A DNA stretch of 16,534 nt from Phytomonas francai (Eukaryota; Euglenozoa; Kinetoplastea; Trypanosomatida; Trypanosomatidae): assembly GCA_001766655.1 (NCBI GenBank), contig MJCC01000025.1:60198-76731 (forward strand). Reading direction: 5' to 3'. Made by a program: the position numbers and the translations under genes. Below, one piece after another: positions 1-8,210 of the stretch; position 1 is the stretch's first letter, and each line of letters begins with the position of its first letter. The notes under the pieces are model-generated. The model saw only the letters and a program-made list of their open reading frames with translations. It was not told where the DNA came from and searched no databases.

Positions 1-106
1 GTCCCAGTCTCCGTTGCAGCCCCAGTCCCAGTCTCCGTTGCAGTTGCAGTCCCAGTCTCAGTTGCAGTCCCAGTCCCAGTCTCCGTTGCAGTTGCAAGCC
101 CCAGCC
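1..106. repeat. GC-rich minisatellite inside the coding region
   Basis: Imperfect tandem copies built from CCCAGT, CTCCGTTGCA and GTTGCA blocks, with a roughly 24-48 bp period. On the minus strand they stay in the frame of the large partial gene and encode Ala-Thr-Glu-Thr-Gly-Thr-type repeats. The array begins before the window, so its full length is unknown. Confidence 0.9.
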
Positions 107-2570
107 CAGGTCGAGGTGGGCTGTCCGAGGCCAGCCCGTTGAGGTGGGCGGCGAGCTCCGCAGGGCGGCCCGCGCCGAGCAGGCCAAGCAGCCGCAGCGC
201 CGCCGCCATCGAGCGGCCCGCGGGGGTGAGCGCGTCGGCGAAGGCGGCCTCCGGACCGGCGAGGATCGCCCCCGCAAAGCGCGCCGCCGGCCCCGCGTGG
301 CCGTGGTCGAGAAAGGCGACCCCCGACAACGCCACGGGGAGTTCATTTAGAGGTCGCGCGAGGTACGCGCCGTCGAGACCCCGCGCGGCTTTCGGAAGGG
401 CCCAGAACTCCCGCAAGCAGGCCTCCACGTCGGCGTCTGCAGCGGCGGCGTAGAGGCGATGGAGCGGCGGCAGGAGGCCCTGCCCGCGCGGCAGGAACCT
501 GCCGAGGGCCCGCCGTGTGGCCTCGGAGGCGCCGTGTTCACGCGCGATCTGGCGGAGCTGGTGGGTGATCGAGGGCGAGGGTAGGGCATCGGGGGCGTTG
601 TAAAAGCGAAGTACGTCGAACGCGCGCTGCCATGAGTGCTGCCGTAGGCTCGAAACCAAGATCGACGCCGTGGCGTCGTCGGGCCGCACGTCGAAGGTCG
701 CCAGAAAGAAGCCGGCGCAGCGCAGGGCCTGCCGCCAGGCGTCCTCGTTTGCGCAGCCCTGGAGCCCGTTCAGGAGGCTGCGGAGGTGGGACGAGGTCAC
801 GGCAAAGGAGCGGGTGCGGTGAGAGTGCAGTAGAAGCCGCAACGCAGGCGCCCATCGCTGCTCAGGGCGGGCTCGGGTAAAGCCGAGAACCGCGCGCGCG
901 AGGGAAGTCGCCGGCCGCCGGCCCGCCCCCCCCTCGGACGACGTGAGCAGCCCGCTGGGCTCGGAAGAACCCGACAGATGCGACGGCAGGCTCGAGACGG
1001 CCCCCTCGTCCGCAAGGCATAGAAACAGGCACTGGACGAGCGCATTCGGCGGGCCGCGGTCAAAACTCAAGAGAAGCAGGGCAAGCGAGGCGAAGGTGGA
1101 GAGCCCCGTACGGCGCACGTGAGCCTCATTGTGCAGGAGCGCTGAGCAGGTCGTCTCGACGGCAGAGCGGAGGGCGGTGCTGGTTTTCTTGCAAACGGCT
1201 TCGCTCCGTCGTGGGGCTCCCCCATCCCCAGATTCTTGCTCCGCCCCAGTCGGGGTGGGCGCCGTTCGGATGCGCGAAAACACATAGGTGCTCTGTATGG
1301 CACACTGCACGCCTCTCAGCAGGCTCTCCTTGGCCGTTGTCGTCTCCCGAAGAAGATGAGGGTGAAATGTGCGCAGTAGCATCGCTACTGCCCGCCAAAT
1401 CACCTCCACATTGCACAGAAGTTCCTGCTCAGCGGAAATAAGTGGGCCGGACGTGTGGGTGGGCCCTTCTCGACCGCCAGGTGGCGATGAAGAGCCCCGG
1501 GCGCTTGGCAGCCGCTGCCGCCACGGTGTGAGCCCTTCCAAAGTGGAAAAAAGAGATAAAACGGTCCGCAGCACCGTCTTTGAGTCCACCATTCGCACAA
1601 AGCGCTCAGCCGCGGAGCTATCGCGCACGCAGCGAGCGAACAAAATAGGAAAGTGCTCAAGAGCGCATTCCCACGCATTTTTTGCAGTGTAGCCACCGCC
1701 TTTTGCAAAACCCCTGGAAGGTAACGCGCTTCCGGAAGCGTTTGGTAAAGACGCAGCTGGGGAAGGAGACAATGGAGGGAAGATTAGATCGCGAATGTAA
1801 GCGATAATCTCAAAATTCATAGTATTCTGCTTCGTAGTCGAGTCTTTAGGTGTACCCCTGGTGTCCGACGATACGGAAGAAAAGGAATTGTGGGAATCCG
1901 CGTAGAACATATCGTGTACAAGGCCCCGACGCCGCCAATTGGTGGTGCACTCTAAAATCTCTTTGATAGCGCCGCGCCTCGCGAGCTCACGAAGCAAACG
2001 CTCCTGCTTGTCTCCTAACAGACCCAGTGGATCGAGCTCTCCAAGTGGTGAGGGCTCGGGATAACGCCACTGGGAACCGAGTTGCGTAATCGCCTCCGTC
2101 GTCATCGACGCCAGCTCCTCAGGGGTCGGCTCAGGAACCACGGATCTACCATTGTTTAAGCGCGTCTGAGAAAGAGCCTCCAAGGTGCGCAAGGGATCGA
2201 AAAGTGAGGCCGAATGCTCAATATCCCGAGGAGAACTCGTTGTCAGGTTGGGGGATAAGGACTTGTTGTTCAGTGACGCCCTACCCTCCGTCGTGGTCGT
2301 GCTGGAAGTTGAGCGAATCGTGCTGTAATTGAAATTTGATGGAGATAACCCCCTAGGCAGGGTCCTGGATGAAGTTGAATTCACTCTAAAATCATTGATT
2401 TCGCGGTCATTGTGTGTGTTGTGGTTGCCGCTGTACGCATGGCAAGCGCCCTGTGGTTGTGTAGGAATCCACACAAACCGCCGCAGCCCTGGCCTAAGAA
2501 TGCATAGCGAGCGATTCGGGATGTAGGCTAGTAAAGGTAGCGTCAGGGAGCAGAACTTTCTCACGGCCAT
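1..2570 (-). CDS. Large helical-repeat protein, probably mitochondrial (PPR-like?), C-terminus off the window
   Basis: One minus-strand frame is open from an in-frame TAG at 2592-2594 (CTA on the plus strand) to the window edge; I found no stop in it on a full scan and translated 856 codons from the first ATG at 2570. The N-terminus (MAVRKFCSLTLPLLAYIPNR, then more Arg and hydrophobic residues) resembles a mitochondrial presequence. Residues about 45-160 are polar and low-complexity. Residues about 190-815 are mainly Leu/Ala/Arg-rich helices. Around residues 592-667 two stretches of about 35 residues, one with AWRQALRCAGFF and one with SWQRAFDVLRFY, have the spacing of pentatricopeptide-like repeats. 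From residue 825 the protein is a repeat of Ala, Thr, Glu and Gly. The 3' half is far more GC-rich than the 5' half. Kinetoplastid mitochondria contain many divergent PPR proteins in mitoribosomes and RNA editing, so that is the best guess, but I do not recognise an orthologue. The reading frame is certain; the function is weak. Confidence 0.8.
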   Translation of the reverse strand, partial: MAVRKFCSLTLPLLAYIPNRSLCILRPGLRRFVWIPTQPQGACHAYSGNHNTHNDREINDFRVNSTSSRTLPRGLSPSNFNYSTIRSTSSTTTTEGRASLNNKSLSPNLTTSSPRDIEHSASLFDPLRTLEALSQTRLNNGRSVVPEPTPEELASMTTEAITQLGSQWRYPEPSPLGELDPLGLLGDKQERLLRELARRGAIKEILECTTNWRRRGLVHDMFYADSHNSFSSVSSDTRGTPKDSTTKQNTMNFEIIAYIRDLIFPPLSPSPAASLPNASGSALPSRGFAKGGGYTAKNAWECALEHFPILFARCVRDSSAAERFVRMVDSKTVLRTVLSLFSTLEGLTPWRQRLPSARGSSSPPGGREGPTHTSGPLISAEQELLCNVEVIWRAVAMLLRTFHPHLLRETTTAKESLLRGVQCAIQSTYVFSRIRTAPTPTGAEQESGDGGAPRRSEAVCKKTSTALRSAVETTCSALLHNEAHVRRTGLSTFASLALLLLSFDRGPPNALVQCLFLCLADEGAVSSLPSHLSGSSEPSGLLTSSEGGAGRRPATSLARAVLGFTRARPEQRWAPALRLLLHSHRTRSFAVTSSHLRSLLNGLQGCANEDAWRQALRCAGFFLATFDVRPDDATASILVSSLRQHSWQRAFDVLRFYNAPDALPSPSITHQLRQIAREHGASEATRRALGRFLPRGQGLLPPLHRLYAAAADADVEACLREFWALPKAARGLDGAYLARPLNELPVALSGVAFLDHGHAGPAARFAGAILAGPEAAFADALTPAGRSMAAALRLLGLLGAGRPAELAAHLNGLASDSPPRPGLGLATATETGTGTATETGTATATETGTGAATETG

Positions 2571-3165
2571 AACTCTTAAAGGTTTGATTTGCTAATAATG
2601 CACCACTATGTCTCGTCATTTCGACCTGACTTTGAAGAAGAAAAGCACAAGGAAGGAGGTGGTGGGGGAGGAAGAGGAGATCGCGAGGATTCAGGACAGC
2701 ACCATACGAAGAGTACGGTTCGCATCAGTACGGAGGGACAGAGCATAAAAGGGGTCGCAATGACAAGTAAACGAAAAAAATCACAAACAGAGAGCCCAAT
2801 AGCTTTCTTTTACTAATTCTATTTACCTAGTTAGTCGACCATGAAAGAGACAAAAGATCATAGTATGTTTGGAATAGTTGGCTAAGCAAAATATTTTCCG
2901 GTTATTATGGTGTAATCTGTGTGGAAAGTTGCATCAAATATAGATGGGGAAAAGAGATGAAATAATTGTACAATAGGCTAACTACGCAAAGGAGAGGAAT
3001 AGGGGGCGAGATAATGCGCATTTGCCTGTAAATAAAAATGTCAGACATACAGAAAAAAAAAAAACCTACCTCGCTGTTGTGCATCCTTAGACTCCTTCAC
3101 GCATACACCTCCCTCCCCCTCCTCCCCTCTTAGCCTTCTTCCCTCGGTCCATTCCACCCAACCGG
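2571..3165. other. Spacer between the large partial gene and PSMD9
   Basis: AT-rich and without a convincing gene. It holds a purine-rich block (plus strand 2634-2680) that acts as the pyrimidine tract for the next gene, a T12 tract on the minus strand (3064-3053) leading to a second AG at 3027-3026, and a G-rich minus-strand block at about 3127-3106 in the presumed PSMD9 3' UTR. Confidence 0.8.
2626..2680 (-). promoter_or_regulatory. Putative trans-splice acceptor of the large partial gene
   Basis: In the minus direction a C/T-rich stretch (2680-2634, containing CTTTTCTTCTTC) ends in AG at 2631-2630 and again at 2627-2626. Use of either would leave an ATG at 2619 ahead of the CDS start and out of frame with it. 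Later AGs, such as 2607-2606 (CATAG), would make the ATG at 2570 the first one, so the exact site is uncertain. Confidence 0.55.
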
Positions 3166-3846
3166 TTAGAGGGGCTCCAAGGCGCACCCCAGGAGCCCGA
3201 CCCCAGACCAGCGTTGGGGAACCACAAAGACCTCCCGCGGCTCCGCCTCCCCAGCCCCGCGCGCCCACACCGACAGCAACCTCCCCTCCGACTCCTGCGT
3301 GAGCTCCGCGAGCGCGCGCATCCCCCCGCTCCCGGCCGCGTCCTTTTCCCGCAGGGTCTCCGCGTTGAGCCCGCCGAACTGCAGGATCGCGTCGGCGGCG
3401 CGGAGGCCGCCCTCCGCCGCGGGGCCGCCGGGCTCGACGGAAACCACGCGAAAGGCGGCCGGCAGGCGCCCGACTTTGCGGGCCTCGGCGAGGCGCCGCT
3501 CGAGCGCGGCCGCGGGCCCCTCCGCGGGCCCCCCCGCCGCCATCTGCGCGGCCGCCGCGGCCTTCGTGGCCTCGTGGAGGTCGCCGAGGAGGTCGTGCAG
3601 GCGGGCGTCGAGGGCGCGGAGGTCGTTTCGGCCGCACGCCACCTCCTGCCGCGCGCGGCGGACGGCGTAGAGGTCGCAGTCGGCCCGCGGGAAGCCCTCG
3701 GGGTCGACCAGCGGCCCCTCCCGCCCGGCCGGGGTCCCGTCGAGGAAATTCAACGCCTCCCGAACCCGGCGCTGGAGCTCCTCGCGCTCTTTATGGAGGA
3801 CGAGGGCCTCCGCCTTCAGCGCCCCCGCGTCCACCCCCGACGTCAT
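3166..3846 (-). CDS. PSMD9: 26S proteasome assembly chaperone PSMD9/Nas2 (p27), PDZ protein
   Basis: The 226-residue protein has the full family layout. An N-terminal coiled coil (about 8-35) is followed by the Nas2 signature at about 45-69 (PLVDPEGFPRADCDLYAVRR) and a second helical segment. A PDZ domain runs from about 131 to 215 with GGPAAEGGLRAADAILQFGG, and the family's C-terminal WSGVGLLGC block comes just before the end. In yeast and mammals this protein binds the Rpt5/PSMC3 ATPase C-terminus through its PDZ domain and chaperones assembly of the 19S base in cytosol and nucleus. I chose the ATG at 3846: the frame extends upstream, but only to a TTG at 3864, and 3846 is the first ATG after the likely splice acceptor at 3880, giving a 33-nt leader. 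Stop is TAA. The gene is extremely GC-rich, and long antisense frames across it are shadows. An Ala/Gly-rich linker (about 96-116) is longer than usual. Family call very secure. Confidence 0.95.
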   Translation of the reverse strand: MTSGVDAGALKAEALVLHKEREELQRRVREALNFLDGTPAGREGPLVDPEGFPRADCDLYAVRRARQEVACGRNDLRALDARLHDLLGDLHEATKAAAAAQMAAGGPAEGPAAALERRLAEARKVGRLPAAFRVVSVEPGGPAAEGGLRAADAILQFGGLNAETLREKDAAGSGGMRALAELTQESEGRLLSVWARGAGEAEPREVFVVPQRWSGVGLLGCALEPL

Positions 3847-3879
3847 CCTTCGTCTCGCCGACAATTATAAATTAGCCAC

Positions 3880-3920
3880 CTAGAGAAAGGGCGAAATAAT
3901 AATAAAGAGGTGGGAAAAAA
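3880..3920 (-). promoter_or_regulatory. Putative trans-splice acceptor of PSMD9
   Basis: On the minus strand, runs of T and C (TTTTTTCCCACCTCTTT, then CGCCCTTTCTCTAG) end in AG at 3881-3880. The next ATG is the CDS start at 3846. This strong tract-plus-AG is typical of kinetoplastid spliced-leader addition sites. Confidence 0.7.
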
Positions 3921-4226
3921 GTGCAGTGACGCACACCATCTGACAGGAACAACCCCCTGGAACTTAGACAAAAAAAGATATCCATTCCCTAGGGTCTTTC
4001 ATTAGGGCGAAGCTTCGAAGAAGCTAAGATGCGCATACAGAAAACCAACGCCTCGAAAAATAGGAAAAAATTCGGCAAGGAAAGGTGCCGCATCCCACTT
4101 GGGACATGAACACGCCCAGCAACAAAACTACTCAAGATGGATTTAAATATCCAACACGAATCGCATATAGCGGTACTTCTTCTAATATAACACACATACA
4201 CATTCTATTTATCATCTTCTTCCCTT

Positions 4227-4268
4227 GTTTTTTTTTTTGAGGGAGGGGGGGGGGGGGGGGGGGGGGGG
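4227..4268. repeat. Homopolymer pair: T12 next to a run of 24 G
   Basis: On the plus strand T at 4227-4238, then GAGGGA, then 24 uninterrupted G at 4245-4268. In the transcribed direction this is C24 beginning 12 nt after the kinase stop codon, followed by an A-run. Exact length may be affected by sequencing or assembly. Confidence 0.9.
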
Positions 4269-4279
4269 AAGTAAGATAA

Positions 4280-5746
4280 TCATATGCGGTAGATGTTTTT
4301 CAACGCAATGCCGTACTTTTCCATCAGCTGCTGCGTTCGCGCCTTTTCCTCGGCATCGATATCCTGTCGACGCTGGGGAAGCATCCGTCGATAGCGATAA
4401 GCCTGCGCAAGAGTACGCGTCGTTTGCAGAATAAACTCCGGCGGCTTGACGCCCGCCATCGCGGCGGTGTTTCCCACCCCACCACGCCTAGCGTCGGGCG
4501 CTAGCATCGCGTACAGCTCCTCCACCTCCTCCGCCGGCGACTTGGTCGAGTTCATCTCGGCTAACGTGAGCTCGTCAAAACTCAGGTCCTCGGCGGAAAG
4601 CAGAGGAAGCGGGAGAACACCACCCATCGAAACCGAGGCGTATTGCTCGTCGAGCTCCGAAAGAACCGCGGCGTTGGGATGGTGAGGAGCGCGGCCATCC
4701 CCACCTAAAACCCCACCACCACCGCGCTGCTTACTATTGTTGTTATTTTTATTACTTTCCTCATCGGAATCGCTGTCATCGTCGCTAACGCGCACAAAAG
4801 TCGCATTGGAGCTGCTCGATGAAAAATTGGCACTGCGAAGTTGGTTTAAACTTATCAGTTTTTTCTTCTCGAGAATTTCATCGACAACAGCTTTCATCTG
4901 CTCTGCCGTCCCAACGTTGTCGGGATGCACAAAGGGGTCCTGCAACATCGTCGAGGCTCCCGGGCGTGCGTTTTTGTCCTTCACGAGAAGGCGTTTTAGA
5001 AAAAAGTTCATCTGCGGCGACCACTCATCTTTCTTCTTCAACACCGGCGGATCCTCACGAGGGATTTGAAAAACCGCCCGCGCAACGTGCATTCCCGCGT
5101 GCGGAGGCCCATTCTCCGCCATTTCGATGAGTGTGATCCCTAAACTCCACAAATCCGCGCGATCCCCGTAGTCCATTTCCAAAATCGCCTCCGGCGCCAT
5201 CCACAAGACCGTACCGATAAAGGTATTCCGCCACTCCATCGAATGCAAGAGCTCCACACTCACGCCAAAATCCACCAGCTTGATATGCCCATCTCGCGTA
5301 ATTAGGATATTACTCCCTTTGACATCGCGATGAAGTCGACGATTGCTGTGTAAATACTCCAGCGCGAGCAGCACCTCCCGGCAGACGTACGCGATGAGCT
5401 TTTCCGGGAGCGGGTGGCGGAGTAATTTATAAACCAAATCAATCGACCCGCCCTCGCAGTACTCCATCACAATCCACAGCTTTCCGAGCGATTGGTAGGT
5501 ACCGTAGTAGCGCACAATATTAGGGTGCCTACAGCGCTTTAAAATGATAATCTCCCGCTGAATATTATCCACCTCGGATTTATCCGTCATCAGAACCTGT
5601 TTGATCGCCACGATTTCATTCGTCTGACAATTTCGGGCTTTGATCACGACCCCGAAGTTCCCGGTGCCGGCATTCTCTAACTCCTCAAAAAGCTCTTCCG
5701 GGTTATCCGGAAGAATCTCAATGGCATCTAAATCTTCCTCGTTCAT
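4280..5746 (-). CDS. STE20/MST-family Ser/Thr protein kinase
   Basis: The 488-residue kinase has its catalytic domain at about 20-273, and every key residue is present. These are the Gly loop GTGNFG (27-32), K49 in VAIK, E65 in helix C, HRDVKGSN (139-146), DFG (159-161), the APE motif (184-186), DLWSLG (198-203) and R261. The sub-domain VIII block GTVLWMAPE and helix-C context are typical of STE20 germinal-centre kinases, nearest to the MST/Hippo group. The usual Pro-Tyr of GTPYWMAPE is replaced by Val-Leu. After the catalytic core come a regulatory-linker-like stretch (about 275-300), a Ser/Asp/Asn-rich disordered segment (307-340) and an acidic segment (385-415). A basic-acidic amphipathic tail at 455-488 may be SARAH-like. 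Such kinases phosphorylate Ser/Thr in cell-size, polarity or morphogenesis pathways; the substrate here is unknown. The start is the first ATG, 57 nt after a strong acceptor, and there is no upstream ATG. Stop is TGA. Confidence 0.95.
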   Translation of the reverse strand: MNEEDLDAIEILPDNPEELFEELENAGTGNFGVVIKARNCQTNEIVAIKQVLMTDKSEVDNIQREIIILKRCRHPNIVRYYGTYQSLGKLWIVMEYCEGGSIDLVYKLLRHPLPEKLIAYVCREVLLALEYLHSNRRLHRDVKGSNILITRDGHIKLVDFGVSVELLHSMEWRNTFIGTVLWMAPEAILEMDYGDRADLWSLGITLIEMAENGPPHAGMHVARAVFQIPREDPPVLKKKDEWSPQMNFFLKRLLVKDKNARPGASTMLQDPFVHPDNVGTAEQMKAVVDEILEKKKLISLNQLRSANFSSSSSNATFVRVSDDDSDSDEESNKNNNNSKQRGGGGVLGGDGRAPHHPNAAVLSELDEQYASVSMGGVLPLPLLSAEDLSFDELTLAEMNSTKSPAEEVEELYAMLAPDARRGGVGNTAAMAGVKPPEFILQTTRTLAQAYRYRRMLPQRRQDIDAEEKARTQQLMEKYGIALKNIYRI

Positions 5747-6284
5747 AATACCCTCCTATGGAAGTAGTAGAGCTAATTTTTAAAGCCACCTATTTGACTG
5801 TACCTGTGAAAAAGGAGAGAAAATATTTTCCGTGACTGCAGATCGTCTTGCGGCAAAAGAAAGTACTCCGATAATAATTCTTATAAAATCAATATTGATA
5901 ATAAATTTTAAAAAAGCAGAGCATAGTGCACCACTGCAACACGTCATAGATGGTGAAAAAAAAAAAAACATTGCAATCAAGTACTTTCTTGTGCTGTTTA
6001 AAATGAAGTAGTTATAAGATGTTAACGTAATTAATGACTGAAAAAAAAGAAATCACTGAGGTCTAAAACGGAAGGAAAAACGCGCCCATAGCGAATGTAA
6101 AACGAAACAGAGAGCAATCGTTATATTTAAACCCCACAGCAGTGCTTTAGGTTTACAAAAGACTTCATGGGGGGGGGGGGGGTTGGATTTTAGTCATACC
6201 TCCAGTCAAGAGAAGAAGGAGGAAAAGAAAGTGATAAAGATAAACTCACCCGCCCGCGTTTTCACCCCTCTCTACTCTCTTATT
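5747..6284. other. Spacer between the kinase and TRM5, with a G14 run
   Basis: AT-rich, with no coding potential that I can support. It contains the kinase acceptor and a run of 14 G on the plus strand (6169-6182), which is C14 in the transcript about 100 nt after the TRM5 stop. A-rich runs occur at 5957-5968 and 6041-6048. Confidence 0.8.
5804..5826 (-). promoter_or_regulatory. Putative trans-splice acceptor of the kinase gene
   Basis: The minus strand reads TTTTCTCTCCTTTTTCACAG, with the AG at 5805-5804. It is the cleanest acceptor in the window. The first ATG downstream is the kinase start at 5746. Confidence 0.8.
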
Positions 6285-8066
6285 TTATTCTGACTCTAGT
6301 TTGCGTATCTTTGCAAGATTTTCCGCCCCCTGTTCGACAGCGTCAGTGTGTTTCTCATGACTATTAGATTTCGGAGTGAAAGGATCCGTCGTCGTCGTTT
6401 GGCTTTCCCAGAAGGAAGAAGGTAGGGTAAAGCTTACGCAAACCATGCGTTTGGTCGGCGCCACATCCCGCACCATATGCACCGATTCCCTATTCTCCTC
6501 TAGTAGAGAAAACCCCAGGTGATGCTCCACCTGCAATACGGCATCCGCCAAAACATCCTCGGCAGCGGAAAAGCAATACACATGAATTATCAAACTCTTG
6601 CGAATCAAGTCTGTCGTGCAGCCTCCTGGACGGCGTCGCCATGAACTTTCCGCATTAGCGGGTGAGAATACATCCAAAAACTCAACCGCTAAGGCGGGTA
6701 AATTCATCACAATATGCCGCCGCTGAGGAGGAGAAATACCACACGCCTCATGAGCTACCTTTTCGGAATGCGAAACCCTTCCCTTCTCCATCATTACGCT
6801 GCGGTAAACAACATTCTTTAAAAATTCCCTCCCGTCCATGTTATAGATCCGTATTCCCGCAGAGAAACCGCTCTCATCGTCATTAACAAGCTCCCTAATA
6901 TGGTTAAGCTTGGCGTTAATTTTCATAAACTCAGCAGCTACAGGGTTGAGATCGTTCGCGTAAACAACGACGCCATTCCTAGCTGCGGGGATCGCAAAGG
7001 GTCCAACCCCTGCCATCACGTCAAAAAGAATTTCGCCTGTGCGAAAGTTGCTTACTAAACGTGTATGCTCATGACTAAGCCGCGAATTCCAGTAGACACG
7101 ATTATACGGAACGCGAAAAACGCACCCATGCTGCCGGACCGTCGCCGTCAGCAGCTCATTTAACGCCTCCGTACTCTCGGGAATATGCTTAACAATAGAA
7201 TCAGAAGGTGTCGCTGGTAAATTCGCCAAGGCATTGCCGCACACCGCGATCACCTCCATCGCGAACTCGCGGTAGACACTCGAGATCACGTCCAGTTTAT
7301 TCACCACCACCGTCACGGTAGGATTGCAATCCAATATAACCTGCCCGATGATAAATTTAAAACGCGCATGGGCTTTCGAAAGGTTGACGTGGGCAATATG
7401 CCCGACCTGTTCAAATCCGCTCAGTGCCGTCAACTCCTCCTCCTTCCCCCTCCCGTCCGGCTTCTCAACAGAAGAACTAGAAAGGTTTCCCTCGCTAGAA
7501 GGTGAATCCGCAGGGGTGGAGGAAAAAATCACGCTCAAAATTTCAGGCATCGTGTAGTTTTTATAGGAAAGCGCAACATCATACGTCGTCGTTCCCACGT
7601 AAAGCCTCTGACCTCCATCGCATTCGCTAGCAGCGTCGATCAGCCTCCTTAACAGATTCGACGGAATCTTTAAATGTTCCGCTATATTCTCGTCAGGGAA
7701 GAGCGGTAGAGGAAATAGCTCCGGCAAGGCCTCCCCAGACGATGAAAACGACGAAGGCTGCCATTGCGAAGCGGGAACGATGGCAGGATCAATGAGAAAT
7801 AATTTAGCCTCATGTCCCTCCTCTTCTTTTCCCTCTCCTGCGGCCTTAGAGATTATTGCTGTCGTCGTTTGCCCCTCCAACACTCCCAGCGGAAGCTTGA
7901 TATTCACCACATTAGGCACCCCGCGCTGCACAAAAAGCACACCCCTCAGAGCCTTGAGAACGATGCCCGTATGCTCGCGTGGGTAAACAATAATGGCAGC
8001 TAGGCGCTTCGTCGTGCTAAAGCGCTCCCGAAACGAACTTGGGGAGCTTGGAGAACTACTCAACAT
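6285..8066 (-). CDS. TRM5: tRNA (guanine37-N1)-methyltransferase Trm5
   Basis: The 593-residue Trm5 uses S-adenosylmethionine to methylate N1 of G37, next to the anticodon, which protects against frameshifting. Seen in order are an N-terminal domain (20-180) and an insertion rich in Ser and Glu (183-212). The linker QVGHIAHVNL (220-229) and the SRLSHEH block (328-334) follow, the latter carrying conserved Arg and Glu. The Rossmann SAM loop DVMAGVGPF lies at 349-357 and ANDLNP at 370-375, then NMDGREF (409-415). The family signature MNLPALAVEFLD (454-465) and the C-terminal VRDVAPTKRMVCVSF (532-546) complete it. All motifs are intact. In Trypanosoma brucei, Trm5 is reported in both nucleus and mitochondrion and is needed for mitochondrial translation; dual location here is inference. 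The start is the first ATG; its N-terminus (MLSSSPSSPSSFRERFSTTK) is Ser/Arg-rich and could serve as a presequence. Stop is TAA. The acceptor upstream is less clear than for its neighbours. Confidence 0.96.
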   Translation of the reverse strand: MLSSSPSSPSSFRERFSTTKRLAAIIVYPREHTGIVLKALRGVLFVQRGVPNVVNIKLPLGVLEGQTTTAIISKAAGEGKEEEGHEAKLFLIDPAIVPASQWQPSSFSSSGEALPELFPLPLFPDENIAEHLKIPSNLLRRLIDAASECDGGQRLYVGTTTYDVALSYKNYTMPEILSVIFSSTPADSPSSEGNLSSSSVEKPDGRGKEEELTALSGFEQVGHIAHVNLSKAHARFKFIIGQVILDCNPTVTVVVNKLDVISSVYREFAMEVIAVCGNALANLPATPSDSIVKHIPESTEALNELLTATVRQHGCVFRVPYNRVYWNSRLSHEHTRLVSNFRTGEILFDVMAGVGPFAIPAARNGVVVYANDLNPVAAEFMKINAKLNHIRELVNDDESGFSAGIRIYNMDGREFLKNVVYRSVMMEKGRVSHSEKVAHEACGISPPQRRHIVMNLPALAVEFLDVFSPANAESSWRRRPGGCTTDLIRKSLIIHVYCFSAAEDVLADAVLQVEHHLGFSLLEENRESVHMVRDVAPTKRMVCVSFTLPSSFWESQTTTTDPFTPKSNSHEKHTDAVEQGAENLAKIRKLESE

Positions 8067-8172
8067 AGATATGAATCTACTTTTGGCTGTTGTACCCCTT
8101 TTCCTTTTTTAGGGTGTGAAGGCGCACTCAGTTTGAGACTAAAGCCTATTGGGTTGGGTTGTTTTTCGTTAA

Positions 8173-8210
8173 CTTTGTTAAACAAAAATTAAAAGATGGT
8201 TAGAAAGAAT
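8173..8210 (-). promoter_or_regulatory. Possible trans-splice acceptor of TRM5 (ambiguous)
   Basis: A T-rich minus-strand stretch (TTCTTTCTAACCATC, then TTTTAATTTTTG) reaches AG at 8174-8173, about 100 nt before the ATG. A closer AG (CTTTAG, about 8140) is also possible. No ATG intervenes in either case. Confidence 0.4.

Larger units (their letters stand above)
3847..4279. other. Spacer between PSMD9 and the kinase
   Basis: It contains the PSMD9 acceptor and, just after the kinase stop, a very long homopolymer pair. AT-rich elsewhere. A 70-codon minus frame at 4201-3989 has no family features and I do not call it. Confidence 0.75.

Noticed and set aside
1..2570. Reading the left region as several small genes or a pseudogene
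   Set aside because: Small frames on both strands there are shadows: one minus frame is continuously open for 2.57 kb, and it only looked absent because its stop lies outside the window.
3214..3870. 218-codon plus-strand frame opposite PSMD9
   Set aside because: It is an antisense shadow produced by high GC; the minus-strand product matches PSMD9 over its full length.
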